From assembly GCA_038049695.1 (NCBI GenBank), contig CP142455.1:28929501-28993500 (forward strand): a stretch of DNA of 64,000 nucleotides, read 5' to 3'. Both the position numbers and the translations under genes were made by a program. Position 1 is the stretch's first letter, and the number at the start of each line of letters is the position of its first letter. Source of the stretch: Cinnamomum chago. Lineage: Eukaryota > Streptophyta > Magnoliopsida > Laurales > Lauraceae. The notes under the pieces were generated by a model. That model did no database searches. It was not told the origin of the DNA and worked only from the letters and a program-made list of their open reading frames with translations. This document shows, in pieces, positions 1 to 10,841 of this stretch.

Positions 1-483
1 CTTGAATCAAAGAATTGGAATAGATCTAGGTGATCAAAGCGGTCCCACGCCGAATCGGATCGATTGAAGGAAGACAAAGGCAGGGTTTGTGCTCAAGTTG
101 TAGAATCCGGACTCGAAGGAAGAACTCAATCGAAATAGAGGAGATTAGCTGGACTGCATATCGTTTTCGAAGAAGATTATGACTTTCGGATTGGGTTCTA
201 TGTTGCAAAGGAAGGAGACCGAAGTGGGGCGAGTTCACCTGTCAGTGCTTGTCGCTCTCCCCTTCGCCGTTGCCGAAGATCAATTCTAGTCATTATCAAA
301 GAATAAGAGGATTTCGTCGTCGCTGCACATAGGAGAAGATCCGGAATCGAGCACTGCCTGTTGTTGTTCGAAGAAGTTTGTAGTACCCAGAATTTCTGCA
401 GAAACCAGAAAACAGAGGAAGAAGAAGAAGTTGCAACTCCAGCCACTCGAAATCCCAGTTGTCCCGCCGAAGAAGGTTGCCAG
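1..483. other. No recognisable gene; purine-rich unique-looking sequence
   Basis: Several short open frames overlap here on the minus strand, but none has a recognisable motif or a consistent reading-frame bias. The segment is GA-rich (for example an AGAAG-rich tract near 415-430) and runs directly into the minisatellite that follows. It may be the flank or body of the same dispersed repeat seen around 50.5 kb, but I cannot align it convincingly by eye. Confidence 0.4.
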
Positions 484-665
484 CACGCTCGCCTGAGAAG
501 CTTAAAAAACCCAAATAAATTTGACAAAACTTAGATAAATTCGACAAAACTCAGATAAATTTCACAAAAACTCAGATAAATTTCACAAAAATTAAGATAA
601 ATTAAAAAAAACACAAATAAAATTCATAATAGCTCAGATAAATTTCATTAAAACTCAGATAAGCG
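484..665. repeat. Minisatellite, unit about 18-20 bp (AAACTCAGATAAATTTCAC-like)
   Basis: About nine head-to-tail copies of a unit reading AAACTCAGATAAATTT plus two to four variable bases. The same unit makes up the end of the array at about 50390-50545, so the two loci are copies of one dispersed repeat. The open frames crossing it are artefacts of the repeat. Confidence 0.75.
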
Positions 666-1050
666 GCGGTCTCTAGGCAGATCTTCACTGCCTCTGCCCT
701 CACTCCAATTTTCTCTACAACTTCCAATCATCTTCTCAGCAAACTCAGATTTGCGTCTTCCTCGTCGAAGCTTGTGTGTCGTAGCAGAGCCCCCATACCA
801 CCGCTGTTTATATTCTGCAGTAGTAACCAAGAGACGACAATCTACTGTCTTCCTCTTTGTCGATGATGGAGCAACACCGCTACGGCTGCAGCGACCGGCA
901 TGGATCCAGTTTGGCGAAACCAAGAAACCAAGAACCTCCTGCACTTCGATCTTCTGCAAATAGAGAATGAGAGAAATGAGAGAGAACCTTACCCTAAAAT
1001 TGAGGGGGAATGGAAGATCTGAAATTTTAAAATTCAAAATTTATACCTAA
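666..1050. other. Segment following the minisatellite, similar in layout to 50546-51060
   Basis: A GC-richer block of about 340 bp follows the minisatellite and ends in GAAATTTTAAAATTCAAAAT-like sequence and TGAAAGGG. The locus at 50.5-51.06 kb has the same order: array, GC-richer block, then a closely similar AT-rich end. The two loci look like diverged copies of one non-autonomous repeat, possibly carrying a captured piece of host sequence. The frames at 648-1037 (minus) and 751-963 (plus) encode no motif I recognise. Confidence 0.4.
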
Positions 1051-1097
1051 ATAGTTGAAAGGGAAACTTCGTCATAAAAATGTCTGATGTGGCATGC

Positions 1098-1412
1098 TCC
1101 CATTTGGCACTTTACTAATACTATCAAAGTCAAGTAAAGCGTTCATTTTCCAGACAGGATGTCACATCAAATGCACTTTATTCAAAACTCCCCCCATCTT
1201 TTTCATACAAAAAGTCAAAAAGTAACTACCTTTATCCACTAAAATACAAAAAAAAACTCCACTTTTCCATACAAAAATTCAAAAAGATTCCATAACAAAC
1301 AACTAAAAATAAAATATCATCATAACTCACTTATATTTTATTCTTTCTTCAAAATCAACTTTACTTGACTTGATTATATTATAGTAGAGTTGCCAAACAA
1401 AAATCGAGGCTT
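1098..1412. mobile_element. Diverged Tourist-like MITE (same family as 37447-37757)
   Basis: The left end reads CCCATTTGGCACTTTAC and the right end reads GAGTTGCCAAACAAA, which form imperfect inverted termini. The interior (AAAAATAAAATATCATCATAA and flanking text) matches the reverse complement of the well-bounded MITE at 37447-37757 and the copies near 48.3 and 48.9 kb. No clean target duplication is visible, so the exact borders are approximate. Confidence 0.5.
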
Positions 1413-1460
1413 TACTTGACTTTGATTGCATTTGATCAAAGGTAAAGTCTGATCAGTTAA

Positions 1461-3385
1461 GTCTATCACTGCCACTTTTTTTTTTTTTTGTCTTAACGTG
1501 ATTTCTGTTATTTTGAATGGAAAAGAAATAAATATATTTTTACACACTTGCCCATTTCTCCAATATTTCTTTGACATACAGCCAAATACCACTCCCCTCA
1601 AAAATTCTAAAAGTTAATATTTTTTTTACATTTGTCCGTTCTACCCATATTTCTTTTACACCCCCTACACATGAAGCACAATCATGTGTCTTTTAAGCTT
1701 TCATTAATCTAACAGTGGGTCATGTATGGATTGGATAAATCATAACAGGTTATAAGTACATGTGTTGATTGTCGTCATGTTCAATTTGGATTTAATGAAA
1801 TGAGCCTTTTATTTTCTCCCACCAAGTGCAATTGTTAATGTCACATGCTTTATAAAAAAAAGATTTGACTCGAAGCTTTTGAAATTTTACATATAAGGAT
1901 GAAAGAGATGGACAAAAGTATCATTTCGTTCTAAAAACCTATGGTGGTTGGAATACTATTGATTTTGTGGACATAGAAGGTATTAAAATAAAACTACATG
2001 AGCCTATTAGTAAATATAAAAACCTCAAGGGGTTATTTACAAATACTACAAAACCAGTGCATAAACGAAAAGCTCTTATTTTAATAAAGCAACGTGGTTT
2101 TTAGCACACACGGTTTTGACTGCATTAAAGATTAGTAAGGACTAAACGCGACAGTATTAAGCATTAGCATTAAAGATTATTATGGACTAAACATGACTAT
2201 AATAAAGATTATGGACTAAACACCACCATGGGCCCCACCCGGAACCCACACACGCTCTTATCACTGTGACACATATGGAAAGAGAGAGGAAGCTCTATGT
2301 CCCGCTTCCTAAAGATACGTCCCATGTAATTTTTAAATGCTAACAATGGATCTACACTTTAACATCTAAAATGCTTAAAAGTTAAAACCATCATTCCATT
2401 ATAACTGATAAAGAAGTGCAAAAAAAAAAGGTATTATTAACTAACAAAAAATATGCAGCACGTTTTAAATAAATAATTTAGTGTTTAATAAGAAAAACTG
2501 TGTTTCACGACGATTTGAACAAATATTAAGCGATTAAATGATACAAGCATTACACATTTTAAAAGAATGATAAAGCAATTAAATAATAAAGAATATGACA
2601 TTGGGTCAAGCTTCATTTGGGAGGTGTTTAATAGGCGCATGTCTAGGCCACTAATATTTTTATCCATGAGAGTTCAAGTTTAGGACCCAGTGCCCATGTC
2701 ATAGGGCCCATGTTTATAGGAATTACAACATAAATTAACCTTTGTAAAGTGAATATGGGTGCCACCGTTAAAAAATCCAACTTGTACCCACCTTTTAAAA
2801 TTATAATTAGGCCTAAGCTTTTATGAATTTTTTTTTTTAGAGAATTATGAATTTAATACATGGTATTGAGTGTCCCTAAAGGGTAGCATTGGAAATGATT
2901 TGCTTAAGTAATTAGAAAGGGCAGTTTTGGAAGAAAAAAAAATTAAGTGATGTGCTTTGGTAAGAGGAGAAAAGATCGGTGCTTGATTTCATGTGTTTGG
3001 ATGATGTGGCACCCAAGTCTTACCCAATCTCCCAAATGGCTGAAAAAGATATTGAACACATTTTAACATCAACATCTTCTGCAGTAGCAGTCAGTTACAC
3101 TGAAAATTATTTGCAAAAGTTTTTCATAAAAACTATTTTCCCTAGTAACAACTGCACCAAAAGTTTTGTACCGAAGGTTTTTAATGCTTAAAATTATTGG
3201 ACTAAATGTTAAAAATCACGAGTAATATTGTTTAATAATTGTAGATTCACACATTGAAAAACACAGCGTCATACATTTAATGGTGATTATAACAAAGGAC
3301 ATTGAGGAATCCATCTATGAAAAATCAATGTGGAACCCATTGATGTTAATGGTCATATTAGCAAAGCTAATTATAGTGATCACTA
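1461..3385. other. AT-rich intergenic sequence, no gene seen
   Basis: Only short open frames without motifs or codon bias. There are scattered homopolymer A and T runs and one stretch (2220-2300) that is relatively GC-rich with no coding signal. I see no RNA gene, LTR border or clear inverted repeat. Confidence 0.5.
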
Positions 3386-3389
3386 GGGG

Positions 3390-3640
3390 GCACTAAACAA
3401 TGAGATTCATTTAATGATGGCAAACTAATAATTACATTCACACAATCCAATATTGGTAATGCTTATGAGACCCACCTAATGTTTGTAATATGGGACCCAC
3501 CAAATATAGGTAATCATAATGGAAGTCACCTAATGTAACATTTGTAAGTCGACCCACCTAATATTAATAATCAACAGGGGAACTATTTAATCATGACAAG
3601 GTTATAGGGCCCACATAAATTTTATAAATATGGAAGGGCC
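3390..3640. repeat. Degenerate short tandem repeat (GACCCACCTAAT-type, about 35-45 bp)
   Basis: The phrases GACCCACCTAAT, GGTAATCATAAT and related words recur at irregular spacing across about 250 bp. The style resembles the longer degenerate array at 39770-40545, which also alternates CCCAC/GTGGG words with TTATAAT words. No coding potential. Confidence 0.4.
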
Positions 3641-3932
3641 CACTTGAGTCATAGTGGAATTCCTATATAAACCATCAATGTTAAAAATTGCAGTGGGCCG
3701 CCATGGTAGTATTTGCTCAAAAAGTCGTCTCACTCGTGTTTGCAAAAACTTTGCGTGGTTTTCTTAACTAAAGATTATTTTATACTGCATATATTTGAAT
3801 ATGAATATTTTAATAAAAAGATTTTTATAAGAAAATAAGATATTATAGGATACCTTCTAAATTATTTAAACACTTAGTTTTGAGGTGTGTAGATTATATG
3901 CCACACCTAGTTTTTGAGCTTTCAGATTATCT

Positions 3933-6064
3933 TCCTTTTTCAGAAGCTTTTAGCGACACATTCGGTAGAGTTAAAATGATTGATGTTAGGAATATGTAGA
4001 TTTACACCCCTATCTTGCTGAATCCTCATTAGGAATTCCTCCGACATGTCTCGTATGTGGAGAAACTGGAGACCAATAAGATAGTGAATTCCCTCAGGTG
4101 CTCTCTTCAACTGAAGGCAACTCATCAATAATATTTCTTCAATGCAACTCATTGATTCCTCTTCTATGCATATCCAATCCAATCCAGGGAATTCAGAAAA
4201 TATTAATGACTTGAGTTTCAATAAGCCTCCACGATGAATGCATAATTCTTTCCCAATATATGCATATCATAGAATAATGCGCACGAGATTGGGTAATGCT
4301 TAAAGTGAATGGATCTTCATTCAATTGAGACCAGCGTAACTCCACTTTTGTGAGAGCGTGAAGGGATCTAATCGAGGGAGGCAACCTCTCTAGATGCCTA
4401 GATAAGTGGAGATTTTCAAAGGTGGGTGGGAGGATGAAACAAGGCTTCCAAACGAAGCATTTCTTCTCCTCTTGTAGCCTTTACATGCAACCTCAGAAAG
4501 GATTTCAGTTTCTGTAACGAGACATATAACTCTTCCCCATGAACGGAGGCGGATTGACTTCTTTGTCACTGGGGCTTGGGCCCCCAGTGACTTTTTGGAA
4601 AAAAAAATGTCTACTTTCTTTATGGAAAAAAAAATATATATGTATACTAAGTTAGGCCCAAATCAATTAGGCTCCCAGTGACATTGAACGAGGCCCCCAG
4701 TGAAAAATCGTTGTGATAAATAAATATATCTTGTTTTATTGCTTGAAATTATTATATTATATTTGTTCCATATAAAAGGTTTGGGGTAAATCTGCACACT
4801 ATTTGTCCTTGCTAGACATGATTTGCAATGCAATGAAAATCTACAAACTATCTATCTTTGAATGCACCTTTCCGTGTATTAGTTACTGATAGTGTATGTA
4901 AAAGGTCCACTACTTTTTTTGTGTATTGTTTTTTCTCAAGAATGAAGAAAAAAAGAAGAAAAAATCATTTACAATTATATAAATAACCAAAAAAAAAAAA
5001 AAATTTCGGGGTCATGCCCTCAATGATTTTGAATCCTGGATCCGCCACTGCCCATGAAAACTTTTCACGTCCCTAATTGCCAACCTTCTTAGTTGAGTCA
5101 AGTTTCCAACTCTTCTAATAACCTCATCGTTTGCTCCAATGCAATGTAAAGTTTGCAAGCACTTCAAATTGAATATTCCAATCAGAGCTTATGCGAAATC
5201 ATAAAAGTCAAAGTCTCCATACTGATAAACACGACGATGATATGCATACAAGTGCCCCACAGTTTCTTTAACTTTTCTACCCCTTTCGGTGAAGTCTTTA
5301 CTTTAGAATCCCTAATGTCCAAAGTGTGCGAGTTCCAAAGCCTACCTATAGATTCTGGAAGCTTCTCCAGATCTGTATTCCTCAAACTCAAATAGCATAA
5401 ATTAGATAATTCAACTAATTAATCGGGCACAGAGTCGATGGAAGATCATGTAGATCAAGCGCTCTCAATAGTTTAATGTTTGATGCAATGCTATTGAAAA
5501 AAAAGTGAAGGAAATTTTGTTGAGAACAACTTCAGGGAGCGAAGATGACAGGTACTTGACTGAATGCTCCCAACGCAATTGTACAACGACAACCGACGGG
5601 CTTCATTGCTTTGAATGTCTTCTTTAGCAACATGTACATTGCAAAATTTCTCTTCACGGCCGATTTATAGAGCTAACTCTCACAATACATCATGCATTCG
5701 GCCAATTTTCTTACTTTTCTATTATCCTCCACAACTTGAAGCATGCTTCTATAGATGAGATCGTTGATGTATTCTGCAGCCGCCTCCTCTATTGTGTACT
5801 CTCCACACTCTTCTTGGAAAACTTCTGCCACCCATAACCTAATCAATCTTTTCTGTGGATTGCGTAATCTTCCAGGAAGAGACTACATTATAAGAAACAA
5901 TATTTGAGATTGTACGACTAATCGCTCTAGCTAAGCAAAAGTATGTTCTTCATCCTTTCCAATTCTTCTTTATTGTTTAGCTTCCAACTAAGATTATCTT
6001 CTACCTTCTCCACTCCAAACTCGACTTTCCTTTCATTGACATCATCCCCCCAATAGCTACAATC
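3933..6064 (-). pseudogene. NLR (CC-NB-ARC-LRR) pseudogene, LRR and late NB-ARC part
   Basis: Read on the minus strand, this segment follows the intact NLR at 44888-47629 from the region after the GLPL motif to the C-terminus. Its last open piece (3940-4221) contains IEEESMSCIEEI, RAPEGIHYL and QQDRGVNLHIPNI, matching IEEESLSCIRNI, NIPEGIQYL and RQDRGVNLQHIPQI of the intact gene. Frames are broken by many small indels and stops. It is further split by a 508-bp insertion at 4543-5050 and is cut at 6064 by the Mutator-like element, with the remainder resuming at 31608. It cannot encode a functional receptor. It was probably a tandem or dispersed duplicate of the intact NLR. Confidence 0.9.
4543..5050. 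mobile_element. hAT-like non-autonomous element inserted in the NLR pseudogene
   Basis: The NLR sequence stops at CCCATGA (4536-4542) and resumes with CCCATGA (5051-5057), so 508 bp were inserted with a 7-bp (7 of 8) target duplication. The ends read ACGGAGGCGGATTGAC on the left and GGATCCGCCACTG on the right. The right end in reverse, CAGTGGCGGATCC, is the same terminal type as the element at 42264-43443. Internal repeats of CCCCCAGTGA are present. There is no transposase. Superfamily is inferred from terminus style and an approximately 8-bp duplication. Confidence 0.75.
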
Positions 6065-6117
6065 ATGGTTCAAAATCTCGGTCTCGGTCGCGGTATCGGC
6101 CGGGCCGAAAAACCGAT

Positions 6118-6480
6118 ATGATATCGGTATCGGTAGCGGATATCGGTTCGTCGTGGTCATCGCGGTATGAATTTTTTTTTAATCCAAAAAAATTCGCAAA
6201 AATATCCAAAAAATCCAGAATATTAGAAAATGCTGGAAAACAATATTTGTTTCCATTAATAACAACAATAAATCAAAATTTCGGTCACCTTAAGTTATGA
6301 GTCCTGTCTATGTCGCAGTTCACTGGCTTTTCCAGTATTTCATATAATGCAAACATTATTGATGCTCATGATCAATTTATTAGTGTCAAATATAAGAAGA
6401 TAAATATAATATATCAATTATCATTTAATATTAACTTAGTCATGAAATAAAGTTGTGAAATTCAAGATCCTGAAGATTAG
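6118..6480. other. Left body of the Mutator-like element
   Basis: After the TATCGG-rich terminus the sequence is AT-rich and non-coding. It ends at ATTAG (6476-6480), the target site of the solo LTR that begins at 6481. No gene seen. Confidence 0.5.
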
Positions 6481-6863
6481 TGTAACGCCCCAATTCCGGG
6501 TACAGATAAAGTCGTTCGAATACCCGAAGTTGGCGCGCTACTTCCCGGAAAATCCGAGAACTTCCAAGATCGTAGGCCCACAGTGAGGTCCAATTTCAAA
6601 CTTTTGAACAATATAAACTCAATGGTTAACTTGCGGAAGCATAATAAACAAAGCGGAAGCAATTTGGTATCGATATATATTAAATGTGAGAAGAACTACA
6701 GTCTAGTATAAAAGGTTCTGTTGTTAATATCAAAAGTTAATACATCTTTGTTAGCTACCCGGCTCACCTACAAAATTCTCTCAAACCCAAAATAAAATAA
6801 CACTCTCAAAACCCAGGTAACTCATCTCCGCCCTCCGGCTCGACGTCCGGGTCGGCCGGGCCC

Positions 6864-9792
6864 TGATGGGGACGCGCTCCAGTGCCCTGAGGCGCTACCG
6901 GGCGTCGGCGGACGTGGGAGTCCGTTTGGTCCGACCCTTTCGCCCCCGGGGGGCGGAGCGTGCGTCAACGCTTTTGGGTATTTGGGTGGGTGTGCCAGAT
7001 TTTCTGTTTTACTTGGAATTGCAGTGATGATCCGGAGATCAATCTTCGCAAGTAAAAAGGAAATCAACTTCTTTTCAAGTTTCCATTGCACATATATTTA
7101 AGAAAAGAGACAGTTTTTTGATTTTGTCGTAAAAGGCGATTTTTTTGGCATTTATAGCCGATTTGTGGCGTTTATAGCCGATTTACAATTCTCATCAATA
7201 ATGAAAGACAAGAGTTGTGGTTTTTTGTCTCTTTAAAATAAAATACAAAATACAATGAAAAGCGAGAAAGGAAGAATCTAACTCTTCAGGAGATTGTGGG
7301 AGGGACCCGTTTAGATTGACGGTCGCGAGTCATGTATGGACTCCGCCATCATCCATGCAAATGAGAATATCGGATGCTTGATTTCGCTTGGCTTGGCTAT
7401 ATCCTCAGATTTTTAGAGAACAAAGACCGAGAGAAGGTCTTATGTTCAATAAAAAAGCCGAGTAGACGGGCTGAAGAACCATGTCTAAGCCACTTTTGTT
7501 GAAGTAGAAGGTAAAGGACCTTGGGGGGGAGTGCCCCCCCCAAGGGACTTTTGTCACCTTGTAGTGGAGGCTGCTGCGGAATTCCGACAGAGGTTTCTCT
7601 CTCTCTGAGCTTCTGGATTTCTAGAGCAGGAATTGCTGATAATTTCTGGATCCTTCTGATTGCCTGGAATGCTTGGAGGGGACTCCTATTTATAGGCCTT
7701 TAGGTAGCCTTTAGGAGTGATTTATGAGCCTTTATGGTAATAAAGCTCATTAAGGGAGGAGTTACAAGTTTAATTGCTTTTTGTTTTGTAACTCCTGACC
7801 CTTGGATTTCATTGGCCGGAGGAGAGTCATGGGCATTTAATCGCCTTTAATCTCCATTATGTTAGGAGTTTCATGGCTTGAATGCCATGATTGCTTGGAC
7901 TTGTAACTCCTGAACGGAGGCTTCTGATTGGGCCGTTCAAGATAATGGGTTAATGACCGCATTAACTTGCCATAAACGGGCCAATTGATTGCACTAAGTG
8001 GCCACCTTGGTAGCTGAAGAGTCGCGGGCCATGTTGCGTCTCTTGGAATTCCCTTTGCGATGATCATCGATGGATCCTTATGTAAATCAACATCAGATGA
8101 TCATGTAGTTTCAGACATTGGTTGATACCAACGGGCCGGCAGCATCTGTCCAGTCGATTTCGCGATCGGGCGGGCAGAAAGTGCACTTTTTGGTTGTTCA
8201 GCTGGCGATCAACGAAGTTTTTGAAGTTCTTGGAAGGATTCCTGTGATCTTGGCGAATATCGGCGAATTTGGAGCCTCAAAAGTCTAAATCTGGAAAAAT
8301 CACAAGGACAGAACAACTCGTCTCGCGAAAACGGACGAAACGGGGGGTCCCGGGGCGAAATCGGCGCCCCGGACCTCCCAGGGTCGCCGGCCCCATGGTC
8401 GCCGGCGACCATGGCCCAGGGTCGCGGGGCTCTGCGACCCTGGGGGGAAAATTGCTTCCCGGGGCCCGTTTCTGGCCGTTTTTCGTCGTTTTTCGCTTCC
8501 GTTTTTTTTGTTTGTTTTCTATGACATTTCTCCACATTTTTGGCTTGATTTCCCTCTGAAAAACATGATGAGAATCCTTGCAAATTGGTTTGCAAAGTTT
8601 TCGATTTTTCGGGAAAAGCCGAGCGCAGAACTGCTGATTTTCCGCCAGAAGCTGAAACAGGGTCAAACGATGTCGGAATGACCTGAAATTTGAGGTGAAG
8701 CTTCTTGAGCATTAAATAAGACCAACCATGGGCTTTTGTTTGAGTTTTGAAGCCGTTTGGGGTCATGCAAATGCTTGCCTTTGATTTCACCGCGAGGGAA
8801 ATGCCAAACTTTGACTTTCGGTCAAACGATGTCCGATTGACCTGAAATTCGATGTGTGACTCCCTCATCAGTAGTTAAGACCAACCATAGGCTTTTGTTT
8901 GAGTTTTGAAGCCGTTTGGGGCCATGCAAACGCTTGCCTTTGATTTCACCACGAGGGAAATGCCGAACTTTGACTTTCGGTCAAACGATGTCCGATTGAC
9001 CTGAAATTCGACGTGTGACTCCCTCATCAGTAGTTAAGACCAACCATAGGCTTTGGTTGAGTTTCTAAGCCATTTGGAGTCATGCAAACGCTTGCCTTTG
9101 TTTCTCCTGCGAGAGAGATGCTGAGCTTTGACTTCTGGTCAAACGATGTCCGATTGACCTGAAATTCGACGTGTGACTCCCTCATCAGTAGTTAAGATCA
9201 ACCATAGGCTTTCTTTTGAGTTTTGAAGCCGTTTGGAGTCATGCAAACGCTTGCCTTTGATTTCACCGCGAGGGAAAGGCCGAGCTTTGACTTTCGGTCA
9301 AACGATGTCCGATTGACCTGAAATTCGACGTGTGACTCCCTCATCAGTAGATAAGACCAACCATAGGCTTTCGTTTGAGTTTCGAAGCCATTTGGAGTCA
9401 TGCAAATGCTTGCTTTTGATTTCACCGCGAGGGAAAGGCCGAGCTTTGACTTTCGGTCAAACGATGTCCGATTGACCTGAAATTCAACGGGGAGCCTACT
9501 GGAGTCATTTTGAGATGATCCACAAGCTTTGAATTGGGTGCCATGGTCCCGGGGTGCTCCGCCGCCGGGAGCTGCTGCTTAGCTGTTGGAGAAGTGAAGC
9601 TAGGCCAAATGATGTCGGTATGGCCCGAAACTTCATGTGTACCTCTCTTTTGGTTGTTTTGAATGACCTTGCAGTTTTTGTTTGATTCTGACAAGATCTG
9701 ATGCTTGAAGTGGCGCCTGCCTATTTTTGGTAGGATGTGGCTTCATGTAGCTTTTGGTGTGAAGAGGCAAAGTGACATTTTTGGTGTCAACA
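6864..9792 (-). repeat. 3' LTR of the Tat element
   Basis: 2,929 bp. In element orientation it begins TGTTGACACC at 9792 and ends CCCCATCA at 6864. It has a TATA-like CTATAAATAG on the minus strand at 7686-7695 and a 160-bp tandem repeat in its U3 half. Compared with the 5' LTR it lacks a 19-bp duplication near 8420 and differs at scattered bases. The open frames at 8209-8868 and 9198-9694 are LTR readings without protein features. Confidence 0.95.
8672..9490. repeat. Tandem array of about five 160-bp units in the 3' LTR (U3)
   Basis: The phrase GTCCGATTGACCTGAAATTC recurs near 8829, 8990, 9149, 9309 and 9469, a period of about 160 bp. Each unit also carries a CCTCATCAGTAG phrase and a CATGCAAACGCTTGCC phrase. 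The first unit is more diverged. The array is present in both LTRs, so it predates this insertion, and it lies in the U3 (promoter) half. Confidence 0.9.
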
Positions 9793-9804
9793 AATGCCCC
9801 CTCG
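9793..9804 (-). other. Polypurine tract of the Tat element
   Basis: On the minus strand the bases just before the 3' LTR read CGAGGGGGCATT followed by the LTR start TGTTGAC. A G-rich purine run at this place primes plus-strand DNA synthesis in LTR retrotransposons. Confidence 0.8.
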
Positions 9805-10012
9805 AGGTACAGCGACGATATAGCTTTTGTAGTCGATGTGCCTCGAAGAGAATCTTGAAGAAGAGCTTCTGACTTGACCAAGAGTCTTTGAGCATTTTTT
9901 TTTTATTGGGTAGCCCTTTTGAGCTTCCAGGGGATTTTATGGTAGTGATAAGAATCATGTACCATCTTGAGGCAAAGTATTGAAGATGACATAAGGGATA
10001 CGGATTTGGAAT

Positions 10013-10200
10013 TTTGTTTTGACCTTGAGTCCTAACAGGCTGTATGTGGCAAGTTAGGGGGTCGGATTTTTGTTTTGACCGTGTGACCCAACAAACTGTA
10101 TGTGGAGTGTTGGGGGGTCAGGTTTTGGTTTTTGGTTTTGGTCTTGTGACCTAACAAGCTGTATGTGGAATGTTAGGGGACCGGTTTGATTTTTGGTGAA
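10013..10200. repeat. Three tandem units of about 63 bp
   Basis: Each unit contains a TTTTGACC/TTTTGGTC phrase, then CCTAACAAGCTGTATGTGG-like sequence and GTTAGGGG. It lies between the 3' LTR and the plus-strand ORF. A second weaker repeat of GGGAGAGAATATCTCAAA-type words follows at about 10460-10650. Confidence 0.7.
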
Positions 10201-10841
10201 ATGTCAATTTCAAGGTTTGGCTCAATTTGGCTCATGAGGTAAGATGGTTAAGTTTCTTGGAAGCTCATGGGGCCTGGAATTCTTGTATGGTCCAATCAAC
10301 TCAAAAGAGGCATGGAACCCTTTTTTTTTTGTATGCTCTTGGTAAGAGGAATTTTGACTAAAAGCCACTTTTAGTGCCTAGGTGGTCAAACCTGGCTCAT
10401 ATGGGCTAACCCATGGGACCTTAAGCTTTGAAGGATGGCTTAGATCTCATATGGTGTCATTTTCGTAAAGAATATCTAAAGATATCTCTTTTGGGTGGAG
10501 AATATCTAAAAATATCTTTACTTTGAGAGATTTTCTCAAGTTTTCTTGATTTTGGGAGATATTCTCTCAAAATACCTTTCTTTGGGAGAGAATTTCTCAA
10601 AGGATCTTTGCTTTGGGAGAGAATATCCCAAGTTTCCTTTTCTTTTGGGAAGGTTGCTAATTTTTAGCACTTACCTCCTTGCTTTTCTCCTCTTTCCTCG
10701 TTTGGTTTGCTCTCTTCCATAAAAGCAATTGAGGTTGGATCTCTTGCTCCTATTGCTTTCTTTTTGCAAAAGTCTTCAAGAGTTGCTCCAAGTGCAAGAG
10801 TTCTCCTTCTTCAAGAGTCTTCAAGTTCTTCTTCTCCATTC

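Noticed and set aside
8209-9694. Minus- and plus-strand ORFs of 80-219 codons inside the Tat LTR, also present at 26.1-27.8 kb
   Set aside because: They lie in the LTR and its tandem array, lack motifs, and occur in both LTRs as a result of duplication, not selection.
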